Shown: piece after piece, positions 35,651 through 43,377 of the stretch | Numbering within the stretch: position 1 is the first letter of the stretch | Layout: the number at the start of each line of letters is the position of its first letter | Assembly (NCBI GenBank): GCA_006508105.1 | Contig: QKPP01000322.1 | Coordinates: forward strand, 1 to 60,063 | Direction: 5' to 3' | Length of the DNA stretch: 60,063 nucleotides | DNA from: Myxococcales bacterium FL481 | GTDB taxonomy: Bacteria > Myxococcota_A > Polyangia > Nannocystales > Nannocystaceae | Program-made: the position numbers and the translations under genes | The notes under the pieces: model-generated | What the model saw: only the letters and a program-made list of their open reading frames with translations | Databases searched by the model: none | What the model was told of the DNA's origin: nothing

Positions 35651-37444
35651 GTGTCGATTCCTCGGGCAGTCCTGACGGTTCTCCTGTGTGTTTGCGCGTG
35701 GATGAGCGCGCGTCCGGCCCAGGCCGCGACTCCCGAGCCAACGGGATTTGAGCAGGCGGTCGACGACGTGGCGGGGGTGGTCGTCAATGGGCTCAACACC
35801 GTCTTGTTCTACCCGCTGTTCGTCAGCGCGGCCGAGACCCAGTCCAGCGTCGCTGAGCCTGACGTCGAAGAGGTGGCGGCGATGCTCGAGCGCATCCGGG
35901 CCGATGGCTTCGAGCCCGGTGAGGCCTCGCTCGTGCTGACGGTGCCTCGATCCGTTGGGCCCCAAGCCGCGGCTGCCTTACAGCGCGAGCTGACACAGCG
36001 GTTCGTTCCCAGCGATCCGAAAGGCACGCGCAGGCTGACCGTGACGCGGTCCCGCCGAGCGACCACCGCCCGGCTCAAGGCGCGCACCGGCGGATTGCCC
36101 ATCATCGTGTTGTGGCTGCTGTTCGGCGCGGCGTTTTTTACCTTCCGTATGGGCTTTGTGAATATCCGAGCGTTTCGCCACGCATTCGACGTGGTCCGCG
36201 GACGGTTCGACAATCCCGACGACCCGGGCGAAGTCTCCCATTTTCAAGCCCTTGCGTCGGCCTTGTCGGCGACGGTGGGGCTGGGCAACATCGCCGGCGT
36301 GGCGGTGGCCATCGCCACCGGAGGGCCCGGCGCCGTGGTGTGGATCGTGGTCGCGGGCTTTTTCGGCATGTCGTCGAAGTTCGTTGAGTGCACCCTCGGG
36401 CAAAAGTACCGCGAGATCGCGCCATCGGGCCAAGTGATGGGAGGCCCCATGTTCTATCTGCGCAAGGGCTTGGCCGAGACGGGTCGACCCCGACTGGGTA
36501 AGGGACTTGCGGTGGTCTTCGCGATCTTGTGCGTCGGCGGATCGATCGGCGGAGGCAATACGTTCCAAGTCAACCAGTCGTTGGGCATCATCCAAGAACA
36601 GGTGCCGCTGTTCGCCGAGTACCGCTGGCTCTACGGCTTGTTGATGGCGATCGCCGTCGGCGTGGTGATTCTGGGCGGGATCCGCCGCATCGCCGCCACG
36701 GCCGAAAAAGTCGTGCCGTTGATGTGTGGGGTTTACGTGTTGGCCTGTCTGTACGTGCTATTCGCCAACGCCGATGCAATTCCATCGGCATTCGCCACCA
36801 TTGTCCGTTCGGCGTGGACGCCAGAGGCGGGCTACGGGGGCTTTGTCGGCGTGCTGGTCACGGGAATCCGACGTGCAGTGTTTTCCAATGAGGCGGGCGT
36901 GGGATCGGCCGCGATCGCTCACTCCGCGGCGCGAACCGATCACCCGGTTCGTGAGGGCATCGTCGCGTTGCTCGAGCCGTTCGTGGACACCATCGTCGTG
37001 TGCACGATGACCGGTTTGGTCATCGTCATCACCGGAGCCTACGCGGCCCCTGAGAACTTCGACGTCATCGCGGCCGCCCAGGGGGCGGCGCTGACCTCAC
37101 GGGCCATGGCCACCGAAATCTCATGGTTTCCCGTCGTATTGGCCGTGGCGGTGCTGATGTTCGCGTACTCCACCCTGATCTCATGGTCGTACTACGGCGA
37201 TCGAGCGTGGTGTTTCCTGTTCGGGCCGCGCAGCGCGATCGTGTACAAGCTGTTGTTCTTGAGCTTCGTGTTCTTGGGTTCCATCGTCACTGGCAACAAC
37301 GTGCTCAACTTCGGGGACCTGATGATCCTCTCGATGGCTTTTCCCAATATCCTGGGGATTTTGTTCCTGAGCTCCGGGGTTCGTAGGGACCTCGACGACT
37401 ATCTTCGGTCCCTTGCCGCCGGCAAGTTCAAAATCTACAAGTAG
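35651..37444 (+). CDS. AGCS-family sodium:amino acid symporter
   Basis: A 597-residue transporter of the alanine/glycine:cation symporter family. Typical elements are FRMGFVNIRAFRHAF, LSATVGLGNIAGVAVAIATGGPGA and VFSNEAGVGSAAIAHSAARTDHP. It differs from ordinary members by a signal-like N-terminus (ending AQAAT) and by about 80 extra residues placed between the first short hydrophobic segment (VNGLNTVLFYPLF) and the first conserved helix. I chose the GTG at 35651 because a signal sequence starts there; 35612 is possible. It would import small neutral amino acids using the sodium gradient. It starts 50 bp after the second PBP1A gene. Confidence 0.9.
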   Translation: MSIPRAVLTVLLCVCAWMSARPAQAATPEPTGFEQAVDDVAGVVVNGLNTVLFYPLFVSAAETQSSVAEPDVEEVAAMLERIRADGFEPGEASLVLTVPRSVGPQAAAALQRELTQRFVPSDPKGTRRLTVTRSRRATTARLKARTGGLPIIVLWLLFGAAFFTFRMGFVNIRAFRHAFDVVRGRFDNPDDPGEVSHFQALASALSATVGLGNIAGVAVAIATGGPGAVVWIVVAGFFGMSSKFVECTLGQKYREIAPSGQVMGGPMFYLRKGLAETGRPRLGKGLAVVFAILCVGGSIGGGNTFQVNQSLGIIQEQVPLFAEYRWLYGLLMAIAVGVVILGGIRRIAATAEKVVPLMCGVYVLACLYVLFANADAIPSAFATIVRSAWTPEAGYGGFVGVLVTGIRRAVFSNEAGVGSAAIAHSAARTDHPVREGIVALLEPFVDTIVVCTMTGLVIVITGAYAAPENFDVIAAAQGAALTSRAMATEISWFPVVLAVAVLMFAYSTLISWSYYGDRAWCFLFGPRSAIVYKLLFLSFVFLGSIVTGNNVLNFGDLMILSMAFPNILGILFLSSGVRRDLDDYLRSLAAGKFKIYK

Positions 37445-37625
37445 CTCGCCTTGCCAACCCAGGCCTTGAGCATGCGGCTTTCGATGCCAGCCGACCCGGT
37501 GACGAGGTGACACAGGTCCTGGTCGCATGCCGGGCCGATGACGCCCCGAGTTTCGGCCGGTCCCCCGTGAAGTCGACCGGTCACGGAGGCCGGTCGTCTA
37601 TCGTCGCATTGGGGGCGACGCTCGG

Positions 37626-37665
37626 GCGGGAGACTGGTTGGCGGGAGACTGGTTGGCGGGAGACT
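37626..37665. repeat. 15-bp tandem repeat at a convergent gene junction
   Basis: Copies of GCGGGAGACTGGTTG at 37626-37640 and 37641-37655, and a partial copy at 37656-37665 that runs into the stop codon of the leftward TM2 gene. It lies in the ~220-bp gap between the convergent AGCS and TM2 genes. Confidence 0.9.
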
Positions 37666-38185
37666 AGCTCACCCGTACCGCGGGAAAGTCGTAGACCACG
37701 TAGCCCTCATCCGTCACCTCCATCTGCGCGTGACCGTGGGCGACGAGTTCGTCGAGCTTCTTTTCTGCGTCGGCGATCGGCATGTTCAACTCGGTTGCTG
37801 CCATAATCGTCGTCACGCGGCCGCCGTGGGTCCGGGCCAGCTGCAGCATGCGAAGCTCGACGGTCTCCGGGGCGTTGGCCTGGGGCGGGGTCAGGCCCGG
37901 GTAACTCGCGGGGGCGCCCGGCAGCATGCCGTACCCGTGGGCGGGCAGCGCCTGCGGCGGAAACTGAGGGTAGGGGTTCGGCGGGGGCGGCAGTGCGCGA
38001 CGATTGAAGTCGGCGACTTGGGCCGGCATCGTGATCAAATCGTAGAGCGTGCCGAAGCCCAGCATGCCCCAGGTCATCATCCACAAGATACCGGTAACCG
38101 GCTTGCCCAGGTAGAACCGCTGCAGTCCCGCGATGCCGAAGACCGACAAGGCGGTCAGTAGGTAGGCCGTGCCAACGTCGCGCAT
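37664..38185 (-). CDS. TM2-domain protein with a C-terminal winged-helix-like domain
   Basis: A 173-residue protein. The first ~55 residues are a TM2 unit: two transmembrane helices joined by a short turn with the marks FGIAGLQRFYLGKPVTGI and a Trp/Gly-rich second helix. A Pro/Tyr-rich linker (PPPPNPYPQFPPQ) follows. The last ~65 residues form a helix-helix-strand pattern like a small winged helix (TIMAATELNMPIADAEKKLD, then EVTDEGYVVYDF). The linker and soluble domain are presumably cytoplasmic. Function unknown. A promoter whose -10 box almost touches the ATG lies immediately upstream. Confidence 0.8.
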   Translation of the reverse strand: MRDVGTAYLLTALSVFGIAGLQRFYLGKPVTGILWMMTWGMLGFGTLYDLITMPAQVADFNRRALPPPPNPYPQFPPQALPAHGYGMLPGAPASYPGLTPPQANAPETVELRMLQLARTHGGRVTTIMAATELNMPIADAEKKLDELVAHGHAQMEVTDEGYVVYDFPAVRVS

Positions 38186-38193
38186 GTCAGCTC

Positions 38194-38222
38194 ACTATAG
38201 CGCTTACGTTTCGCCGTGACAG
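38194..38222 (-). promoter_or_regulatory. Promoter giving a probably leaderless TM2 transcript
   Basis: On the minus strand, CTGTCA (38222-38217), a 17-bp spacer and TATAGT (38199-38194). The start site predicted six to eight bases downstream is at the ATG (38185) or one to three bases before it, so the mRNA would have almost no 5' leader. Confidence 0.6.
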
Positions 38223-38366
38223 CCGGCGCGTGGGTTTCAGCGGTGAATCGCCGTCCCGGCCCCGTCACTGTTCGTGGCCGCGGCGTCTGAGTTGACCCGC
38301 AACTGAACGGCTGGCACGCTGACCGCGCTCGCGGTGGCACCGCGAGACGGCCCCGCGAAACACTTC

Positions 38367-39710
38367 ATGTTCACCACGCGTCGAGACTTTCTTTGGTGGT
38401 CCACGGCCGTCGCGGCAGCGACCGCGGCTTGCCGCCGTCAAACCGCGCCGCCCCCTGTGGCCGTGACCGCGCCGCCGGACGACGAATCTGCTGCACTTCG
38501 GCCCGGCGGGGCGAAAACGCCGTCCCTCGAGCCTGATTCGGCGGCGCCAGCGTTCCCCGAGCTGGCCGGTTTTTGTGACGGGGTGCCGCCGATCGGCGAC
38601 GCGGAGTTGGGCTCGCGAGTAGAAAACGCTCGCCGCCAGGCTCGCGACCGCGGCTACGATGGCGTGTTGCTCGAGGCCGGGGTCTCGATGCGCTACTTCA
38701 CGGGCGTGCGATTGTGGCTCAGTGAGCGTCCCGTGTTGCTGTGGATACCGGTCGCCGGTGATGTGGTGTGGGTGCCGCCCGCCTTCGAAGAGGGTTCGCT
38801 GCGCGAGCGACTCCCCTCGGGTGCGACGGTTCGGGGTTGGCAGGAGCACGAGGGTCCCTACGGGCATGCGGCCGGCTTGGTCCGTGACACCGGCGCGCGC
38901 CGGGGCAAAGTGGCGCTCGATCCCGTGGTACGCAGTTTCGTCAGCCACGGTTTGGCACAAGCCAGTCCGGGCACGGTGTTCGATCCGGCGGCGGGCGTCG
39001 TCGAGGCCTGCCGCATGCGCAAAAGCCCCACGGAGCTTGCGATCATGCGTCGCGCCAACGAGGCCACGCAAGCTAGCCTCCGGGCGGCGGCGGGTCGGCT
39101 CACTGAGGGCATGACGCAAAGCGAGTTTCGTCGGATCGTGCGTGCGGCTCAGACCGCGGCCGGATTGACGGATCTGTGGGCGTTGGTGTTGTTCGGTCCC
39201 AATGCCGCGTTTCCCCACGGAACCGAGCAGGATCGGGCGGCGACTCGCGGCGAGCTGATCTTGGTCGATACCGGTGGCGAACTGCACGGATATCAGTCCG
39301 ACATCACTCGCAGCTGGGCGCTAGGTTCGGTGCGTGACGAGCTGCGGCGGGCCTGGGAAACCGTACGTGCGGCTCAGGACGCGGCGCTGACCAAGATGCG
39401 GCCTGGGGCTCGCTGCTCCGAGGCCGACGCCGCGGCCCGGTCGGTCTTGGCGGCGGCGGGTTACGGTGCCGACTACGAGCGACTCACCCACCGGCTGGGG
39501 CACGGGATCGGCATGCAGATTCACGAACATCCGTACATGGTTCGCGGCAACGACCAGGTGCTCGCCCCCGGGATGACGATGTCGAACGAGCCGGGGATCT
39601 ACGTGCCCGGCTCGTTTGGCGTGCGGTTGGAGGACATTGTGGCGATCACCGAAGACGGACACGAGGTGTTCGGGCGTCGCGCTCCAAGCTTCGAGGTGCC
39701 GTTCGGCTAG
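38367..39710 (+). CDS. Tat-exported M24 metallopeptidase (Xaa-Pro aminopeptidase-like)
   Basis: A 447-residue protein. The ATG at 38367 opens a twin-arginine signal (TTRRDFLWW) that ends in a lipobox-like TAAC near residue 26, suggesting folded export and lipid anchoring. The C-terminal half is a pita-bread fold with the five expected metal ligands: Asp301, Asp312, His379, Glu408 and Glu422, in the contexts LVDTGG, QSDITRSW, LGHGIGMQ, SNEPGIY and RLEDIVAI. The N-terminal half is the usual creatinase-like domain. It should cleave a residue before proline, needing two metal ions, and Tat export fits a metal-loaded enzyme. An upstream ATG (38334) would disrupt the signal. Confidence 0.92.
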   Translation: MFTTRRDFLWWSTAVAAATAACRRQTAPPPVAVTAPPDDESAALRPGGAKTPSLEPDSAAPAFPELAGFCDGVPPIGDAELGSRVENARRQARDRGYDGVLLEAGVSMRYFTGVRLWLSERPVLLWIPVAGDVVWVPPAFEEGSLRERLPSGATVRGWQEHEGPYGHAAGLVRDTGARRGKVALDPVVRSFVSHGLAQASPGTVFDPAAGVVEACRMRKSPTELAIMRRANEATQASLRAAAGRLTEGMTQSEFRRIVRAAQTAAGLTDLWALVLFGPNAAFPHGTEQDRAATRGELILVDTGGELHGYQSDITRSWALGSVRDELRRAWETVRAAQDAALTKMRPGARCSEADAAARSVLAAAGYGADYERLTHRLGHGIGMQIHEHPYMVRGNDQVLAPGMTMSNEPGIYVPGSFGVRLEDIVAITEDGHEVFGRRAPSFEVPFG

Positions 39711-39819
39711 CCCGACGGTCCGTCGCAAGCGCGTCGCGGTCGACGACCCCGGGTGCGTCGGCTCGGCGATGCGCCGCGCCGTCGTTGCTGGCGCAACCAA
39801 ATCCTCGAGGGGTCGACAG

Positions 39820-40374
39820 GTGAGGGTGCTCGACTCGCTGGCATCGTGGCTCCCGCGAGCCCGACGACTCGGGGTGGCGGCCCTGGTCGCGGGCGCGCTC
39901 GCGTGGGCGGTTCGGCCGCTGGCGCGGGGCGAGCCTCAACTGCTCGCGCGGTTCGACGCGCGCGAGTCGGCCCTGCTTGACGGCAAGCTCGCGCTGAGCC
40001 GGCGCGAGCGAACAATCACCGCGGCGCGCTGCCGTCACGCCGGACTCGCTTGGCGCCGGGACCGGCCCCGCGTGCTCGCGCCCGGTGATGCCGACGACCT
40101 GAGGTCGGCCTGCGTCGAGGCGCCGGCGGTTCCGCGCCGGATGCCGCCCGCGGACATCCAAGCGCTCGGCATCGTGGTCGACGTCAACTCGGCCAGCGCG
40201 GCGGAGCTGGCCACCTTGCCTGGGGTCGGTCCGGCGATAGCGGGCCGCATCGTCGCGGAACGCCCGTTTGCCCGCGTGCGCGAACTGCTGCGAGTGCGCG
40301 GGATCGGCCCGGTGCGATTGCAGCGGTTATCGTCCCGCGTCCGGACTGAGACGCCGTCGCGCGCTAGTCGCTGA
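39820..40374 (+). CDS. Membrane-anchored helix-hairpin-helix protein (ComEA-like)
   Basis: A 184-residue protein with an N-terminal transmembrane helix (about residues 14-32) and a C-terminal pair of helix-hairpin-helix motifs (DVNSASAAELATLPGVGPAI and RELLRVRGIGPVRLQR). This is the layout of ComEA, which binds incoming DNA during natural transformation, although the spacer here is longer and basic. The GTG at 39820 follows GAGGGG; an ATG at 39769 is possible. The 3' end overlaps the convergent lipoprotein gene by 11 bp. No comEC or pilus gene is nearby, so the competence role is unproven. Confidence 0.72.
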   Translation: MRVLDSLASWLPRARRLGVAALVAGALAWAVRPLARGEPQLLARFDARESALLDGKLALSRRERTITAARCRHAGLAWRRDRPRVLAPGDADDLRSACVEAPAVPRRMPPADIQALGIVVDVNSASAAELATLPGVGPAIAGRIVAERPFARVRELLRVRGIGPVRLQRLSSRVRTETPSRASR

Positions 40375-41587
40375 CGGGCGACATCGCGACCCGGCTTAGC
40401 CCCTTGGTTTCGGTGGTGCGCTCGACGACGCCGTCGCGGGCCGCCCGGCGCAGCATCGGGTTGCGCGAGCGGTTCTGCGGAGCCGCGAGGCGCCGTTGAA
40501 AATCGGAGAGGGGCTGCAGCTGATAGTTCCACAACCTCGCGGCGTGTTCCCAGTCGTCGCTGTAGATGGTGCGAAGCACGAGTGAGTGCTCGTCTCCGGG
40601 CAGCGCTCGCACGTTGTTGCGAAACTGCGTCGTGTACCGAAAGTACTCCTCGGCGTTGGATAGGTACAACACGCGCACGGGCAGATTCATCGCCCTGGCG
40701 TTGGCGGCGATCGTCTGCATAGATCTGGTTCCGGCGAGATCGCCGGCCATGCTGCGAATACGATCCTCGCGAAACATCCGGCGAATGGCGTCGTACCACG
40801 TCGGATTGGACAACCAGCTCGAAGGTCCCTGGGAGGTTTTGCGCCCGCGGACATGACCGAGGTGGCGACGCAGGGTCTCGCGGGCAGCTCGGTAGCTGCG
40901 AAGGTAGCGAACCCGGTCGGCGGGGGGCTCGTCCGCCACGTGGCCTTGCAGGATGTCGAGCGCGCGGTCTTTGGTGTCGGCGGCGAACAGGGCTAGCAGG
41001 TCGTCGGGGGTGGGCGCGTGCTCGATCAACGCCTCGTAGACGCGATGGATGTCGACCACGCGCTGGTCGATATCCAGCAGGAACGCGACGCGGCTACGGG
41101 AGGCGGCGATCAGGGTGTAGTTTTGGTCGGCGCCAACGCCCACGTAGACGCCGCCTCGTTCGGCGAGGGCGGAGAACCACACGTCATGGCGGACTTCGTT
41201 GGTCTTGACGTAGTGGGTTTCGGTCGGTTCGAGCTTGTCTTCGGCGCCCTTGAAGATGAGCTCGCGGGGGATCGCGTCGGAGTCGGAGCGAGGGTCGGCG
41301 TCCCCTGGCGCGCTGGAATCGGGGGGGGGATCAACCGAGGTCGATGGCGTGCGCTGGCTCGCGCTCCCCCACGCGGGGGCCACCGTATGCGCATCTGCGC
41401 TGGTGGACGGTGACCCGCGTCCCCGGCCGGGAACCGGAGCCAAGCGAGCGAGACGTTGACCCCCAGCGCTCGTGTTCCGCTCGATCCGGTCGACGCGAAC
41501 CGCATCGGTTGGACATCCGCCCCACGCGAGAGCGGTCAGTGCCAGCCACGTGCGTCCCGTCCACCGCCCGATCCACATCGGCCACAT
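40364..41587 (-). CDS. Lipoprotein with a Rossmann-like domain of unknown function
   Basis: A 407-residue protein with a signal sequence and lipobox LAWGGC (about residue 25), then ~90 residues of low complexity. The remainder is an alpha/beta domain beginning GGVYVGVGADQNYTLIAASR, followed by VAFLLDIDQRVVDIHRVYEAL. This strand-loop-acidic pattern recalls a family of methyltransferase-like proteins known mainly from spirochaetes and myxobacteria (LIC_10091-like), which I name from memory only. A periplasmic location would be odd for a SAM enzyme, so the fold may have a different use. It is a single gene, divergent from the ABC operon. Confidence 0.7.
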   Translation of the reverse strand: MWPMWIGRWTGRTWLALTALAWGGCPTDAVRVDRIERNTSAGGQRLARLAPVPGRGRGSPSTSADAHTVAPAWGSASQRTPSTSVDPPPDSSAPGDADPRSDSDAIPRELIFKGAEDKLEPTETHYVKTNEVRHDVWFSALAERGGVYVGVGADQNYTLIAASRSRVAFLLDIDQRVVDIHRVYEALIEHAPTPDDLLALFAADTKDRALDILQGHVADEPPADRVRYLRSYRAARETLRRHLGHVRGRKTSQGPSSWLSNPTWYDAIRRMFREDRIRSMAGDLAGTRSMQTIAANARAMNLPVRVLYLSNAEEYFRYTTQFRNNVRALPGDEHSLVLRTIYSDDWEHAARLWNYQLQPLSDFQRRLAAPQNRSRNPMLRRAARDGVVERTTETKGLSRVAMSPVSD

Positions 41588-41749
41588 GGTAAGTCAGATC
41601 ACCGGTGCGGGCGGGGGACTCGGCCAACGCGCGGGCCGCGAAAGCGTCGTCTTGCCACCGCCTCGCGCTTGGAATAAATCTCCGGCCTTCCCGGTAAGTT
41701 GCGGCCGCCGCCCCCGAAAGCGGCCACGAGACAGCACGAGTGAGCTGAC

Positions 41750-42514
41750 ATGAGCAGCAACGATGACGCATCCCGTCCCGTGACGATCCGTGCGGAAGGT
41801 ATCTCGAAGGTTTACGGCGATTTCGTGGCCCTCCACGACGTCTCTTTTTCCGTGAGGAAAGGGACGATCGCCGCCTTCTTGGGACCGAACGGCGCGGGTA
41901 AGTCCACGACAATGAAGATCCTCACTGGCTACCTTGCCCCGACCGCGGGCCGTGCGCGAATGCTCGGCCTCGATCCAGGCCAGGCCGACGAACGTCACAC
42001 GCTGGCCGAGAAGTTGGGCTATCTGCCCGAAAACGGCCCGCTGTACCCCGACATGACGCCGTATGAGCTGTTTGAGTTCGTCGGCGAGGTGCGTTCGGTG
42101 CCCAACCTACTCGGCGCGATCGACCGGGTGGTAGGCCAGTGCGCCCTGGAGAGCGTGCTGCACAAGCCGATCCGCAAGCTTTCGAAGGGGTTTCGCCAGC
42201 GCGTGGGCATGGCCAACGCGTTGTTGCACGATCCGGAGGTTCTGGTTCTTGACGAGCCCACCAGTGGCCTCGACCCGCTCCAGATCCGCGAGGTTCGCGG
42301 CCTCATCCGCAAGTTGGGTGAGTCGAAAACGGTGCTGTTGTCGACCCACATCCTACAGGAGGTCGAGGCGGTGGCCGACGAGGTCATCGTCGTCGCCGAG
42401 GGCCGGGTGGCCTTCACGGGATCGCTCGACGAACTCAAGGGCGATCGAACCCTCGAAGAGCGGTTCTACGAGCTCGCCGGCGACAAGGCGGCCAAGCGCA
42501 AGGAGGTGGCGTGA
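41750..42514 (+). CDS. Gliding-type ABC transporter ATP-binding protein (GldA-like)
   Basis: A 254-residue ABC ATPase. Walker A is GPNGAGKST at residues 45-53, the signature motif reads LSKGFRQR, Walker B is LVLDEPTSGLDP, and a switch His follows in STHILQEVE. It belongs to the ABC-2 export group and is most like the ATPases of GldA/NosF type. It is the first gene of a four-gene operon (ATPase, permease, GldG-like, DUF4340) joined by overlapping stops and starts. In Bacteroidetes related proteins support gliding motility; elsewhere the cargo is unknown. Confidence 0.92.
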   Translation: MSSNDDASRPVTIRAEGISKVYGDFVALHDVSFSVRKGTIAAFLGPNGAGKSTTMKILTGYLAPTAGRARMLGLDPGQADERHTLAEKLGYLPENGPLYPDMTPYELFEFVGEVRSVPNLLGAIDRVVGQCALESVLHKPIRKLSKGFRQRVGMANALLHDPEVLVLDEPTSGLDPLQIREVRGLIRKLGESKTVLLSTHILQEVEAVADEVIVVAEGRVAFTGSLDELKGDRTLEERFYELAGDKAAKRKEVA

Positions 42515-43377
42515 TGTTGGGTCTCAATGTGGGTGTGGTTCGCGCGATCATGCGAAAAGAACTCGCGGCGTACCTCGGCAACCCGACGGGGTACGTCTTT
42601 TTGACGCTGTTTATCGCGACGACGGCCGCGGCGGCCTTTCTGCAGCCGGAGTTCTTCGCCCGCAACCTGGCGGACTTGGCAGTCCTCAATCAGGTGATGC
42701 CGATGATCCTGATGCTGTTTGTGCCGGCGGTGACGATGAATGTCTGGGCCGACGAGCGACGTTCGGGCACCGAGGAGTTGCTGCTCACGTTGCCGGTACG
42801 TGACGCCGAGGTGATCATCGGCAAGTACCTTGGCGCGCTCGGAGTCTACACGGTGGCGCTGGCCTTTAGCCTGGCGCACCTCGGGGTCCTCGTCTTCCTT
42901 GGCTCCCCAGACGTCGGGCTGATGCTGGCGACCTACCTCGGCTACTGGCTGATGGGCGTCTTGTTCGTCGCGGTCGGCCTGTGGGGGTCGATGTTCGGCC
43001 AAAACGCCACGGTCGGGTTCATCTTGGGCGCGCTCGGTTGCTCGGCGCTTGTGCTCGCCGGGACCCAGGCTTGGGCTAGCGGGCTCGTTGGCACGGCCCT
43101 GATCGCGGGACTGGCGACCCTTGGTGCGTACGCGGTGAAGAAAGACGCCGACGGCCTGGGCTTTGTGGCCCTCGTCGGGGCCGGCGGCGCGGCGCTGTTG
43201 TGGGTTGGCGGGTTGTGGCCCGCCTTCGTCGATGTCTTCGGACTGCTCGGGGTGGCCCAACACTTCGCGGGGTTCGGGCAGGGCATCATCCGCCTTGGCG
43301 ACCTCATCTACTTTGTCGGCGGCGCGGCCGTCGTGCTCTACGTTTGCGGCTTTCTGCTCGGTAGGAGGCACTGGTAA
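42514..43377 (+). CDS. ABC-2 type permease (GldF-like)
   Basis: A 287-residue integral membrane protein with six or seven hydrophobic segments and the N-terminal pattern IMRKELAAYLGNPTGYVFL common to permeases of this group. AGGAGG lies just before the overlapping TGATG that couples it to the ATPase gene. The segment WADERRSGTEELLLTLPV is typical of the cytoplasmic loop that contacts the ATPase. Its own stop overlaps the next start (TAATG). It forms the membrane channel or extrusion partner of the preceding ATPase. Confidence 0.9.
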   Translation: MLGLNVGVVRAIMRKELAAYLGNPTGYVFLTLFIATTAAAAFLQPEFFARNLADLAVLNQVMPMILMLFVPAVTMNVWADERRSGTEELLLTLPVRDAEVIIGKYLGALGVYTVALAFSLAHLGVLVFLGSPDVGLMLATYLGYWLMGVLFVAVGLWGSMFGQNATVGFILGALGCSALVLAGTQAWASGLVGTALIAGLATLGAYAVKKDADGLGFVALVGAGGAALLWVGGLWPAFVDVFGLLGVAQHFAGFGQGIIRLGDLIYFVGGAAVVLYVCGFLLGRRHW

